A stretch of DNA of 64,000 nucleotides from Roseomonas sp. AR75. Its GTDB lineage: Bacteria; Pseudomonadota; Alphaproteobacteria; Acetobacterales; Acetobacteraceae. The notes beneath the pieces were generated by a model. It was not told where the DNA came from, ran no database searches, and saw only the letters and a program-made list of their open reading frames with translations. The stretch is taken from contig NZ_STGB01000004.1 of assembly GCF_005222815.1 (NCBI RefSeq), forward strand, positions 186,001-250,000. Direction: 5' to 3'. Made by a program: the position numbers and the translations under genes. Shown in pieces: positions 52,761-62,109 of this stretch. The number at the start of each line of letters is the position of its first letter. The stretch's first letter is position 1.

Positions 52761-53965
52761 CCGCCCCGCCGCCTCCGTTCCGCGCCACCCCCCGCCGCAG
52801 CCTGGCGGGGCTTGCCCTGTCGGCCCTTCTCGGCCTGGCGGCCTGCGCTCCGCAACCCTCCCGGCCGATGGCGGTGCCGGCGGCGCCCGCTTTCGGCGGC
52901 GCACCGGCGCAGCCGACGATGGCGCGGGCCGGCATGCTGCTGCCGCTCACCGGGCCGCAGGCGCCGCTCGGCCAGGCGTTGCTGCAGGCCGGCACCATGG
53001 CGCTGTTCGACGAGACGACCAACGGGGTGGAGTTCCTGCCGCGCGATACCGGCGGCACACCCGCCGGCGCCGCCGCCGCGGCGCGCTCCGCCATCGCGGA
53101 AGGCGCGCGCGCCCTGGTCGGGCCGCTGACCAGCGGCGAGGCCGCGGCCGTCGCCCCGGTGGCGCGCGCCGCCGGCGTGCCCCTGCTCGCCTTCACCAAC
53201 GACAGCCAGCGCGCCGGGGAAGGCGTCTGGGTGCTGGGCATGACGCCGGAGCAGCAGGTGCGCCGCGTGGTCGCCGCCGCCGCGCAGGATGGCGCGCAAC
53301 GCTTCGTGCTGGCCGCGCCGGCCAATGAGTTCGGCCGTGCGCTTGCCACCGCCCTGCGGGAGGCGGTGCGCGACCTCGGCCTGCCGCAGCCGGCCGTCTC
53401 GCTGCATCCATCCAATGCCGACCTGGCGATGGCGGCGAGTGCCGCGCGCACGGCCTCGCCCCAGGCCGATGCGCTGCTGCTCGGCGAGACCGGGGAGCGC
53501 GCGCGCCGCTTCGCCGCCGCCTATGTGGCAGAGCGAAGCGCCGCGCCGCCCGCCGCCGAGGCCACGGACGCGCCGCCGCAGGGCCCCCGCGTGCTGGGCA
53601 CCGCGCTGTGGCTCAACGATCCTTCGCTGCGCGGCGACGCCGCGCTGGAGGGCGCCTGGTTCCCCGGCCCCGACGCCAATGCCCGCGCCCGCTTCGAGGC
53701 TCGCTACCGGGACGCCTTCGGCGAGACGCCGCCGCGCATCGCCGCCGCCGCCTATGACGCCGCGGCGCTGGCGGCGCGTGCCCTGCGCAGCGGCGTGCCG
53801 GTGGCCACGATCACCAGCCAGCAGAGCTTCGCCGGCGCCGATGGCCCGGTGCGGCTCCTGCCGGGCGGGCAGACGTTGCGGGGCCTGGCCATCTACGCGC
53901 TTTCGCCAGCCGGGGACGCGGTGCTCGTGGACCCAGCGCCGGAGCCGGCCGCGACCGGCCTGTAG
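52751..53965 (+). CDS. LpoA-like lipoprotein (penicillin-binding-protein activator)
   Basis: The 404-residue outer-membrane lipoprotein has signal LALSALLGLAAC, acylated Cys near residue 32. The mature part is a periplasmic-binding-protein-like fold of LpoA type (AGMLLPLTGPQAPLGQALL, ARALVGPLTSGEAAAVAP). LpoA activates PBP1A in peptidoglycan synthesis. The start is the TTG at 52751: GAGGAGG sits 8 bases upstream and no ATG or GTG would keep the signal. It diverges from rsmI. Confidence 0.88.
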   Translation: MHPSAPPPPFRATPRRSLAGLALSALLGLAACAPQPSRPMAVPAAPAFGGAPAQPTMARAGMLLPLTGPQAPLGQALLQAGTMALFDETTNGVEFLPRDTGGTPAGAAAAARSAIAEGARALVGPLTSGEAAAVAPVARAAGVPLLAFTNDSQRAGEGVWVLGMTPEQQVRRVVAAAAQDGAQRFVLAAPANEFGRALATALREAVRDLGLPQPAVSLHPSNADLAMAASAARTASPQADALLLGETGERARRFAAAYVAERSAAPPAAEATDAPPQGPRVLGTALWLNDPSLRGDAALEGAWFPGPDANARARFEARYRDAFGETPPRIAAAAYDAAALAARALRSGVPVATITSQQSFAGADGPVRLLPGGQTLRGLAIYALSPAGDAVLVDPAPEPAATGL

Positions 53966-53971
53966 CGACGC

Positions 53972-55387
53972 ATGCCGCTGCCGACGGCGCCGGCCGGCCG
54001 CCTTGCCGCCGCCGCGGCGCTGATCGGCGGGGTCCCGGCTTCGCTGTTCCTGCTGCTGCTGGCGGCCGGCTGGGCCGATGCGGCGCCGGCGCTGCTGGCG
54101 CTCTGCGCGACCATAGCCGCCTCCCTACTGCTGGCGCGGCTCTGGCTCGGCAGTCTGCGGCGCCTGCTGGACGCGATCCGCCGGGCCGAGGCCGGGGAGG
54201 CGACGGAGCCCGGCACGCCCGGACCGAACCTGGCGCCCTCGGTCGAGGAGATCGCCGAGGCGGCGCGGCGCCTCGCGCGCAGCGTCAATGCGCGGGCCGA
54301 ACTGGTGATGCAGCTTCGCCGCGCGGACGAGGCGATCATCGAGCGACTGCCAGACCCGCTGGTGGTGCTGGATGGCCGCGGCGCCGCGCTGCGCGCCAAT
54401 GCCGCCGCGCGCGCCCTGTTCGGCAGCGCACCGGGCGGCACCGGCGACCTCGCCGCCCTGCTGCGTCATCCGGCGCTGGCCGAGGCGCTGGACGGCGCGC
54501 TGGCCGATGGCGCGGCGCGGGAGGTGGACATCGCCCTCCCGGTGCCGGTGCCGCGCGACCTCAAGCTGCACGCCATCCCGATGGAGCCGCCGCTCGCCGA
54601 TGGCGGGCGTCTGGTGCTGGTCCTGTCCGACCGCACGCGGGAACGCGCGGTGGAGCGCACCCGCGCGGATTTCGTCGCCAATGCCAGCCATGAGCTCCGC
54701 ACGCCCCTGGCAAGCCTGATCGGCTTCATCGAGACCCTCCGCGGCCCCGCCCGGGACGACCCGGAGGCGCAGCAGCGGTTCCTCGGCATCATGGCCGAGC
54801 AGTCCGAGCGCATGCGCCGGTTGATCGATGACCTGCTCGGCCTGTCCCGCGTCGAGATCACCGAGCACCAGCCGCCGACCGGGCGCGTGGACCTCGGCGC
54901 GCTGGCCGCAGCCGAGGCCGAGGCGATGGCGCCGATCCTGGCGGCGCGGCGCGTGCGGCTTGAGACGCAGCTCGCGCCCGATACCCTCGCGGCGCCGGCC
55001 GATGCGGAACAGCTCGCCCAGGTGCTGCGCAACCTGCTGGAGAACGCGGTCCGCTATGGGCGGGAAGGCGGCGAGGTCGGCCTCTCCGTATCGCAGGCCG
55101 AGCCGGGCGGACGCTGGCCGGCGCGGCCGGGCGTGCTGCTGCGCGTGACCGATGACGGGCCGGGCATCGCGAAGCACCACATTCCCCGGCTCACCGAGCG
55201 ATTCTATCGCGTGGATCGGGGCCGGGCACGGAATGCCGGCGGCACCGGCCTCGGCCTGGCGATCGTCAAGCATGTGGTCAACCGCCATCGTGGCCAACTT
55301 GTCATCGAGAGCGAGGAAGGCGCCGGCGCGCGCTTCACCGTCTGGCTGCCGGCCGATCCGGCCGCCGGGTCCGCCCTTCGCGGCTGA
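53972..55387 (+). CDS. PhoR-like sensor histidine kinase
   Basis: The 471-residue kinase has two N-terminal helices (about 8-58), a PAS-like segment (about 115-230), then HisKA with phosphorylated His in NASHELRTPLASLIGFIETLRG (in part) and an HATPase with NLLENAVRYG, DDGPGI and GGTGLGLAIVKH. The arrangement is that of PhoR, the phosphate-starvation sensor. No phoB, pst or phoU gene follows, so the partner is elsewhere. It lies 6 bases after the LpoA-like gene. Confidence 0.9.
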   Translation: MPLPTAPAGRLAAAAALIGGVPASLFLLLLAAGWADAAPALLALCATIAASLLLARLWLGSLRRLLDAIRRAEAGEATEPGTPGPNLAPSVEEIAEAARRLARSVNARAELVMQLRRADEAIIERLPDPLVVLDGRGAALRANAAARALFGSAPGGTGDLAALLRHPALAEALDGALADGAAREVDIALPVPVPRDLKLHAIPMEPPLADGGRLVLVLSDRTRERAVERTRADFVANASHELRTPLASLIGFIETLRGPARDDPEAQQRFLGIMAEQSERMRRLIDDLLGLSRVEITEHQPPTGRVDLGALAAAEAEAMAPILAARRVRLETQLAPDTLAAPADAEQLAQVLRNLLENAVRYGREGGEVGLSVSQAEPGGRWPARPGVLLRVTDDGPGIAKHHIPRLTERFYRVDRGRARNAGGTGLGLAIVKHVVNRHRGQLVIESEEGAGARFTVWLPADPAAGSALRG

Positions 55388-55433
55388 GCCGCTCGCTGGC
55401 GGGCGGCCGGGAGCCGGGCTATGACGGCGCCCC

Positions 55434-56279
55434 ATGCGGTCACCGAACCTCGCCCTGGCCTCGCCGCGCTACGTCCGCGACGCGACGGATCCGCGCCGCG
55501 TCGAGCGCGCGCTGAACGACTTCCGCGACGGGCTGGCGCGCTGGCGCCTGGCGGTGGCGCTGGCGCGGCTCGACATCCGCAACCGCTACCGTGGCTCGGT
55601 GATCGGGCCGTTCTGGCTGACGCTCTCCACCGCGGTCATGGTGACCGGCATCGGCATCCTCTACTCGACCCTGTTCAAGCTCTCGCTCGAGGAATACCTG
55701 CCCTTCCTCGCCGTCAGCCTGCTGGTGTGGACCACGCTCAGCCAGATCATCACGGATGCCGGGAACAGCCTGATCTACTCCGAAGGCGTGATCCGCCAGG
55801 TGCCGCTGCCCTACACGGTGCATGTGCTGCGCTTCGTGATCCGCAACGTCATCATCGCCGCGCACAGCCTGCCGCTGATCGTCGTGGTCTTCGCGATCTT
55901 CGGCGTGATGCCGGGGCCGGAGGCGCTCCTGGCCATCCCCGGCCTCCTGCTGCTGTTCATCAACGCCTTCGCCGGCGGGCTCTTCCTCGGGATGATCTGC
56001 GCACGCTTCCGCGACATCCAGCAGATCGTCGCAAGCGCGATGCAGCTTGCCTTCTTCCTGACGCCGGTGCTGTGGAAGCCGGACCTCCTGGGCGACCGGC
56101 AGGCCTGGCTGCCGCTGAACCCCTTCTTCGTGCTGATGGAGACGGTGCGCGGCCCGCTGGTGGAAGGCGGCGCGAGCGCGATGGTCTGGCTCGGCGCCAT
56201 CGTCTACACGGCGGCGGCCTGCGCGGTGGCCTTCCTGTTCTTCGTCCGCTTCCGCGCGCGCATCGCCTTCTGGGTTTGA
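55434..56279 (+). CDS. polysaccharide ABC exporter permease (ABC-2 type)
   Basis: The 281-residue membrane protein of the Wzm/KpsM/TagG family has an amphipathic N-terminal part (LARLDIRNRYRGSVIGPFW), six helices, and the family stretch FFLTPVLWKPDLLGDRQAWLPLNPFF (in part). It works with the ATPase 11 bases downstream to export a lipid-linked O-antigen, capsule or similar glycan. Confidence 0.92.
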   Translation: MRSPNLALASPRYVRDATDPRRVERALNDFRDGLARWRLAVALARLDIRNRYRGSVIGPFWLTLSTAVMVTGIGILYSTLFKLSLEEYLPFLAVSLLVWTTLSQIITDAGNSLIYSEGVIRQVPLPYTVHVLRFVIRNVIIAAHSLPLIVVVFAIFGVMPGPEALLAIPGLLLLFINAFAGGLFLGMICARFRDIQQIVASAMQLAFFLTPVLWKPDLLGDRQAWLPLNPFFVLMETVRGPLVEGGASAMVWLGAIVYTAAACAVAFLFFVRFRARIAFWV

Positions 56280-56290
56280 GCCGCCGACCG

Positions 56291-57025
56291 ATGCCGCTGA
56301 TCAAGGCCGAGCATATCGCCGTCGAGTTCCCGCTGTACCATGTCGGCGCGCGGTCGCTGAAGAAGCGCCTGCTCGCCCGCTCCCCCATCCGCCTGAAGGA
56401 GGATGAGAGCCATCGCATCGTCGTCGCCGCGTTGCGCGACCTGAGCTTCGTGATCGAGCCGGGCGAGCGCGTGGCGCTGGTGGGCGGGAATGGCGCGGGC
56501 AAGACTACCTTGCTGCGGACGCTCGCCGGCATCTACGAGCCGGTGGCCGGGCGGCTGGAGGTGGACGGCTCGATCGGATCGCTGATCGACCCCGCCGCGG
56601 GCATGGATTCCGAGGCGACGGGCCGCGAGAACATCATGCTGCGCGGCCTGTTCCTCGGCATGTCGGAGACCGATTGCGAGGCGCTGGCCGAGGAGGCCGG
56701 GCGCTTCAGCGGGCTCGGCGAGTTCCTGGACGTGCCGATCCGCACCTATTCCGCGGGCATGTCGGTGCGCCTCTCCTTCGCCGCGGCCACGCTGATGGAA
56801 CCCGAGATCCTGCTGATGGACGAGTGGTTCATGGCCGGCGATGCCGACTTCATCGAGCGTGCGAACGAGCGGCTGGAGAAGCTGGTAACCGGCGCCGACA
56901 TCCTGGTGCTCGCCACCCACAACATGAGCATCGTGCGGAAATGGTGCACGAGGGCGATTCGCCTGGCCGGCGGCCGGGTGGTTGCCGACGGGCCGGTCGA
57001 GGAGATCCTGGCCGGGGAGACCTGA
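56291..57025 (+). CDS. polysaccharide ABC exporter ATPase
   Basis: The 244-residue ATPase of the Wzt/KpsT type has Walker A GGNGAGKTTLLR, signature YSAGMSVRLSFA and Walker B ILLMDEWFMAGD, with the H-loop in LATHNMSIV. It lacks the C-terminal glycan-binding domain of some Wzt proteins. It forms an exporter with the preceding permease. The sugar being moved is unknown. Confidence 0.93.
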   Translation: MPLIKAEHIAVEFPLYHVGARSLKKRLLARSPIRLKEDESHRIVVAALRDLSFVIEPGERVALVGGNGAGKTTLLRTLAGIYEPVAGRLEVDGSIGSLIDPAAGMDSEATGRENIMLRGLFLGMSETDCEALAEEAGRFSGLGEFLDVPIRTYSAGMSVRLSFAAATLMEPEILLMDEWFMAGDADFIERANERLEKLVTGADILVLATHNMSIVRKWCTRAIRLAGGRVVADGPVEEILAGET

Positions 57026-57124
57026 GGCGCAGCCCGGGCGATTCCCTCGCATCGGCCCGCAGTCTAGGCTCGCCGCCGATTCGTCAGGGTTTCAGCGCCC
57101 AAGGCTCCAGCGCAAGGACGCGCC

Positions 57125-58519
57125 ATGCTCGACTGCCTTAGCGACCCCGCGGCCGACGCGTTGCCGCTGCATGCCGTCTCCCCCGCCGGACTCGAGGCGC
57201 TGCTCGCCAGGCTGACGCCGGCCCAGGCCGCGTTCCTGCGCGCCAGCCGCTTCGCCGCCAAGGCGCAGGAGATCCGCCTTCTGCCGGGCGAGGCAGGCCT
57301 TGCGGGCGCGGTGCTCGGCCTCGGCGCCGACGCGACCGAGGCAGCGCGTCCCTGGGCGTTCGGCGCGGCGCCCTGCGCCCTGCCGGAAGGGAGCGTGTGG
57401 CGCATCGAGGGCGCGCCGGACATGGCGGCCTCGGTGCTGGGCTGGTGCCTCGGCGCCTATCGATTCCGGCAGCTCAAATCCGACACCGGCCGAGCCCCGG
57501 CGAAGCTGGTCCCGCCCGAGGGCACCGGCGCGGCACAGCGCCAGGCGGAGGCGATCTGGCGCGGCCGCGACCTCATCAACCTGCCAGCCAGCCATCTCGG
57601 CCCGGCCGAACTGGCGGACGCGGTGCGTGAACTCGGCGCCCGGCATCGCGCCGCCGTCGAGGTGATCGAGGGCGGGGCGCTGGCGGAGGGATTCCCCGCG
57701 GTGCAGGCGGTGGGCGGCGGATCGCCGCGCGCGCCGAAGGTCGCGATCCTGCGCTGGGAGGGCGCGGCCGAGGGGCCGCTGGTCGCGCTCTGCGGCAAGG
57801 GCGTGTGCTTCGACACCGGGGGGCTGGACCTCAAGCCCGCGGGCGCGATGCTGCGGATGAAGAAGGACATGGGCGGCGCAGCTTCCGTGATGGCCGCAGC
57901 GGAGATGCTGATGGCGGCGAAGCTGCCGATCCGCCTGCTGCTGCTCGTCGGTGCCGTGGAGAATGCCGTCTCCGGCACCGCCTTCCGGCCGCTCGACGTG
58001 ATCCGCACCCGCAAGGGGCTGTCGGTGGAGATCGGCAACACCGATGCGGAAGGACGGCTTGTGCTGGCCGACCTGCTCGCCTGCGCCTGCGAATCGAAGC
58101 CCGACCTGCTGGTGGATTGCGCGACGCTGACCGGCGCCGCGCGGGTCGCGCTGGGCCCCGACCTGCCGGCCTTGTTCACCGATCACGACGACGTTGCCGA
58201 ATGGATGCTGCAGGCGGGACGCAGCGCGAGCGATCCGCTGTGGCGGCTTCCATTACATAAAAATTATATTTCCTGGCTGGACAGCCCGGTCGGCGACCTC
58301 AACAACGTTTCGTCGAAGCCGATGGCGGGGGCGATCATTGCCGCGCTTTTCCTGCGACATTTCGTTGCGACGGACGTGCGATGGTCCCATATTGACCTTT
58401 ACGCCTGGAACGACCAGAGCCGTCCCGGGCGCCCCGAGGGAGGCGAAGTCCAGGCGGCACGGGCCATTGCCCTGGCCGCGGAAGCCCTGTTGAGCAGGGC
58501 TGAGAACGCGGGACGGTAA
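57125..58519 (+). CDS. leucyl aminopeptidase family protein (M17)
   Basis: The 464-residue cytosolic metallo-aminopeptidase has the M17 zinc site in GKGVCFDTGGLDLKP, MKKDMGGAASV and NTDAEGRLVLADLL, with the bicarbonate-site Arg in the last. It removes N-terminal residues in peptide turnover. Near the end, codons 375-382 (58247-58270) are eight in a row ending in A or T, including a TTA, quite unlike the rest of the gene. Lower GC continues through the downstream gap. It resembles M17 proteins of the PepB-like short group lacking a full N-terminal domain. Confidence 0.92.
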   Translation: MLDCLSDPAADALPLHAVSPAGLEALLARLTPAQAAFLRASRFAAKAQEIRLLPGEAGLAGAVLGLGADATEAARPWAFGAAPCALPEGSVWRIEGAPDMAASVLGWCLGAYRFRQLKSDTGRAPAKLVPPEGTGAAQRQAEAIWRGRDLINLPASHLGPAELADAVRELGARHRAAVEVIEGGALAEGFPAVQAVGGGSPRAPKVAILRWEGAAEGPLVALCGKGVCFDTGGLDLKPAGAMLRMKKDMGGAASVMAAAEMLMAAKLPIRLLLLVGAVENAVSGTAFRPLDVIRTRKGLSVEIGNTDAEGRLVLADLLACACESKPDLLVDCATLTGAARVALGPDLPALFTDHDDVAEWMLQAGRSASDPLWRLPLHKNYISWLDSPVGDLNNVSSKPMAGAIIAALFLRHFVATDVRWSHIDLYAWNDQSRPGRPEGGEVQAARAIALAAEALLSRAENAGR

Positions 58520-58697
58520 CAAAGACAAGATGAAACGGGAACTTTCGGGGTCAAGACGCTCTCAAAAGGGTGCTTCGTCCAAGGATCATTTGCGCAACGG
58601 CTCATCCAAGAGGCGTGCCAAGATAGACGCCGGAGTCGCGGCCAAGCCGGGAGGCGGTGGCCGGGGCACCGCCCAGAAAGGATTTAAGAGGATGGCG

Positions 58698-59084
58698 ATG
58701 CAGACAAACCCCGATGTGCTGGTGGGCATTCTGCGGGATACGGTGGTGGCGCTGGTTCGCCGCGACGGGCCGGACCTTTCGGCCCGCCAGCTCGGTGTTT
58801 TCCTGACCGTGTATCTCACCGACGGGCCGCACACGGTGCGGGGACTTGCGGCCGAGCTGAACGTCTCGAAGCCGGCGATCACGCGGGCGCTGGACCGCCT
58901 CGGCGAACTCGATCTCGCGCGGCGCAAGGTGGACCCGATGGATCGCCGCAGCGTGCTGGTCCAGCGCACCCTGAAGGGCGCAGCGTTCCTGCGGGACATG
59001 CGCAGCATCATGGAGCAGGCCGCCCGCGAGGCGCCGCAGGACAACGAGAGTTCCGGCGAGGGCTCCGCCCGCCGCGCGGGCTGA
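58698..59084 (+). CDS. MarR-like winged-helix regulator
   Basis: The 128-residue protein has a winged helix with GPHTVRGLAAELNVSKPAITR as the DNA-reading unit and wing DPMDRRSVLVQRT. A MarR-type regulator with short flanking helices is likely. The start at 58698 has AAGAGG 6 bases before it; the Met at 58692 is too near. The 178-base upstream gap includes a 7-bp hairpin (58653-58673) and is less GC-rich than average. Its target is unknown. Confidence 0.8.
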   Translation: MQTNPDVLVGILRDTVVALVRRDGPDLSARQLGVFLTVYLTDGPHTVRGLAAELNVSKPAITRALDRLGELDLARRKVDPMDRRSVLVQRTLKGAAFLRDMRSIMEQAAREAPQDNESSGEGSARRAG

Positions 59085-59099
59085 GCTGCGCGGCCGGGT

Positions 59100-60032
59100 T
59101 CAGTATCCGGCCGCGAAGTCCACGAGGTTCAGCAGCGGCGCACCGGCGCGTGCGCGTCGGAGATTGTCGACCACCTGCGCCGCCGCGCTGGCCGGGATCG
59201 TGATGCTTGCCGCATGCGGCGTCATGACCACCCGCGGATGCGCCCAGTAGGCATGATCGGGCGGCAGGGGCTCCGGATCGAAGACATCGAGCGCGGCGGC
59301 CGCCACGTGGCCGCTGTCCAGTGCCGCGAGCAGGTCGGCGTCCACAACATGCCCGCCGCGGGCGCCGTTGATGAGAAACGCTCCGCGCGGCAGGCGTGCC
59401 AGCAGCCGCGAGTCCACGATGCCCCGTGTCTCCGGCGTCAGCGGCAGCAGGCAGATCAGGATGTCGCTGCGGGCAGCCATCGCGGCCAGCCCGTCCGCGC
59501 CGTGGAAGGTCTCGACGCCGTTCAGGCTGCGCGGCCGGCGCGTCCAGCCCATTAGCGGAAAGCCCAAGCCGCGCAGCAGCGCCGCAGCGTGGGCGCCCAG
59601 TTCACCCAGGCCAAGGATGCCGATGCGCCGCTCCGCGGTCACCGGCGCGGGCAGTTCCAGCCAGGTGCGGTCGCGCTGAAGTTCGCGGTATTCGAGGTCC
59701 TGCCGATGGAAGCGCAGGACGTTGAGCAGCACCCATTCGCCCATCTGCGTCGTCAGCATCCGGTCCACCAGCCGCGCCACGGGGATGCCCGGCGGCGGCC
59801 CCGGCGGGCGCAGCAGATGGTCCACGCCCGCGCCCATCGAGACGATCAGTTTCAGGTTGGAGTAGCGTCGCAGCTCCGCCATGTCGTGCGATGTCCAGAC
59901 CACCGCGGCCTCGATCTCACCGGGATCGCCAGCGTCGGGGAACATGCGGATCTCGAGGCCGGGGTCGAGCGCGAGCAGCGCCGCACGCCACGCCTCCATC
60001 GCATTCGCCTTGGTGGAAAGCAGCACCGCCAT
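59100..60032 (-). CDS. D-2-hydroxyacid dehydrogenase (GhrA-like)
   Basis: The 310-residue NAD(P)-dependent reductase has the cofactor motif GILGLGELGAHAAALLRGLGF (in part), the catalytic Arg in NGARGGHVVD, Glu in DVFDPEPLPPDH and His in VVMTPHAAS. This is the glyoxylate/hydroxypyruvate reductase GhrA type. The start shares one base with the stop of the membrane-protein gene upstream (TGATG). Confidence 0.92.
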   Translation of the reverse strand: MAVLLSTKANAMEAWRAALLALDPGLEIRMFPDAGDPGEIEAAVVWTSHDMAELRRYSNLKLIVSMGAGVDHLLRPPGPPPGIPVARLVDRMLTTQMGEWVLLNVLRFHRQDLEYRELQRDRTWLELPAPVTAERRIGILGLGELGAHAAALLRGLGFPLMGWTRRPRSLNGVETFHGADGLAAMAARSDILICLLPLTPETRGIVDSRLLARLPRGAFLINGARGGHVVDADLLAALDSGHVAAAALDVFDPEPLPPDHAYWAHPRVVMTPHAASITIPASAAAQVVDNLRRARAGAPLLNLVDFAAGY

Positions 60033-60502
60033 CAGGCAGCCTCCCGGTCGGTATCCGGCGCGTCGTTTTCCCGCGCCACCAGGCGGACGAAGGCGCGCCA
60101 ATCATCCTTGCGCGTCGCGGCGACCTTCCTGCCATCCGGCAGTTCCGCGTAGAGGCTCAGCACGCCCTTGCCCCAGAGCCCGTCGAAATGCGCCTCGGAC
60201 TGCGTGGCCCAGGCCAGGGTGCGATCGAAGACGCCGTCCTTCACGCGCGGCTGCACCTTGGCCAGCCACCACCAGCAGCCCACCGCCAGCACGGCGAGCC
60301 CGGCATAGACATGCACCCAGATCGTCGCCAGGAAGGAGGAGACCAGGACGAGCGCGGCGGGCACGACATTCTCCAGCGTGCGATACACGGGGCTGCCGGG
60401 CGAATTCATCTTGCGGATATGCACGCCGACCTTCAGCCGCTCGGCGGCCAGCAGCGCCTGAAGCATCTCCAGCGGTGGGCGCGGCTCCGCGTCCTCGTTC
60501 AT
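60032..60502 (-). CDS. small membrane protein of unknown function
   Basis: The 156-residue protein has two predicted helices (about 47-65 and 66-82) between a charged N-terminus and a soluble C-terminal part rich in Trp and Lys/Arg (ELPDGRKVAATRKDDWRAF). No family is recognised. It overlaps the Yej ATPase by 4 bases and the dehydrogenase by 1, so it belongs to that transcript. Confidence 0.75.
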   Translation of the reverse strand: MNEDAEPRPPLEMLQALLAAERLKVGVHIRKMNSPGSPVYRTLENVVPAALVLVSSFLATIWVHVYAGLAVLAVGCWWWLAKVQPRVKDGVFDRTLAWATQSEAHFDGLWGKGVLSLYAELPDGRKVAATRKDDWRAFVRLVARENDAPDTDREAA

Positions 60503-62109
60503 GTCCTGACCTGGCCCGGCTCCGCGGCCGCCAGGTCGAAGGCGGCCGCCATCAGCGCCCGCGTGTAGGGCTGCTGCGGCGCGTCGACAACCGCCTCCGC
60601 CTCGCCTTCCTCCACCACCTTCCCGTCCTTCAGCACGATGATGCGGTGCGCCATGGCGCGCACCACGCGCAAATCGTGGCTGATGAAGAGATAGGCGAGC
60701 CGGTGCCGCGCCTGCAGTTCCCGCAGCAACTCCACCACCTGCGCCTGCACGCTGACATCCAGCGCGCTGGTCGGTTCGTCCAGCACCACCAGGCGCGGCT
60801 TCAGCACCAGGGCGCGGGCGATGGCGATGCGCTGGCGCTGTCCGCCGGAGAATTCATGCGGGTAGCGATCCGCCATGTCCGGCACCAGTCCCACCTCCCG
60901 CAGCGCGGCCGCGACGCGCTCCGCGCGCTGCGGCGCCGAGAGCGTCTCATGCACCGCGAGGCCCTCGCCGACGATCTCGCCCACGGTCATGCGGGGTGAG
61001 AGTGCGCCATACGGATCCTGGAAGACGATCTGCATGCGCGCGCGCAACGGCCGCAGCGCGGCGCGGTCCAGGCCCTGGATGTCGCGGCCCTCGAAGGCGA
61101 TCTCGCCGGTGCTGGATTCCAGCCGCAGCATCGCAAGCCCCAGCGTCGTCTTGCCCGAGCCGGATTCACCGACCAGGCCGACCGTCTCGCCCTCTCGGAT
61201 GGAGACGGAGACGCCATCCACCGCCTTCACCACGCCCACCACGCGTCGCAGCAGGCCGCGGCGGATCGGGAAGTGCACCTTCACCTGGTCGCCCTGCATG
61301 ACCACCGGTGCAGTTGGCTGCACCGGCGCGGGGCGACCGCGCGGCTCGGTCGCCAGCAGCATCTTCGTGTAGTCGTGCCGCGGATTCGCGAAGACGGTCG
61401 CGACCTCGCCCTGCTCCACCGCCTGGCCGTGGCGCATCACCACCACATGGTCGGCATGCCGCCTGACGATCTGCAGGTCGTGGGTGATCAGCAGCATCGC
61501 CATGTTCAGCGTGCGCTTGAGATGCGCCAGCAGGTCCAGGATCTGCGCCTGGATGGTGACGTCGAGCGCCGTGGTCGGCTCGTCCGCGATCAGCAGCGCC
61601 GGGTCGTTCGCCAGCGCGGCCGCGATCATCACGCGCTGCCGCTGGCCGCCGGAAAGCTGGTGCGGATAGGCGTTCAGCCGGTCCTCGGCCTGCGGGAAGC
61701 CGGCGCGGCGCAGCAGCTCGATCACGCGGGCCTGCAGCGCATCCGCCTTCATCGGCCGGTGCAGCGTGACGGCCTCGCCCACCTGGCGGCCGACCGTGTG
61801 CAGCGGGTTGAGCGAGGTCATCGGCTCCTGGAAGACCATGCCGGCGGTGCCGCCCCGCAGCCGCCGCAGCGCCTCGCCTTCCGCCGCAAGCACATCGGTG
61901 CCGTCCAGCAGGATGCGGCCTTCGGGATTGGTCGCCGCGCCGGGCAACAGGCGCAGGCAGGAGAGCGCAGTGACGGACTTGCCCGATCCGGATTCGCCGA
62001 CGAGCGCCACCGTCTCGCCGCGCTTCACGTCGAAGGAGACGCCCTCCACCACGCGCTTGCTGCGGAAGGCGACGGAGAGGTTCTCGACCGAGAGGATCGG
62101 CTCGCTCAT
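60499..62109 (-). CDS. yejF: oligopeptide ABC importer, fused double ATPase (YejF-like)
   Basis: The 536-residue protein has two ATPase halves: [29 protein letters not shown] and [29 protein letters not shown]. The fused form and the two permeases upstream match YejF of the YejABEF system, which takes up oligopeptides and peptide antibiotics such as microcin C. It overlaps yejE by 4 bases. Confidence 0.9.
   Translation of the reverse strand: MSEPILSVENLSVAFRSKRVVEGVSFDVKRGETVALVGESGSGKSVTALSCLRLLPGAATNPEGRILLDGTDVLAAEGEALRRLRGGTAGMVFQEPMTSLNPLHTVGRQVGEAVTLHRPMKADALQARVIELLRRAGFPQAEDRLNAYPHQLSGGQRQRVMIAAALANDPALLIADEPTTALDVTIQAQILDLLAHLKRTLNMAMLLITHDLQIVRRHADHVVVMRHGQAVEQGEVATVFANPRHDYTKMLLATEPRGRPAPVQPTAPVVMQGDQVKVHFPIRRGLLRRVVGVVKAVDGVSVSIREGETVGLVGESGSGKTTLGLAMLRLESSTGEIAFEGRDIQGLDRAALRPLRARMQIVFQDPYGALSPRMTVGEIVGEGLAVHETLSAPQRAERVAAALREVGLVPDMADRYPHEFSGGQRQRIAIARALVLKPRLVVLDEPTSALDVSVQAQVVELLRELQARHRLAYLFISHDLRVVRAMAHRIIVLKDGKVVEEGEAEAVVDAPQQPYTRALMAAAFDLAAAEPGQVRT

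Noticed and set aside
58530..58697. Upstream extension of the MarR gene from the ATG at 58530
   Set aside because: The added residues are low-complexity, basic and unlike any MarR head; the AAGAGG site supports 58698.
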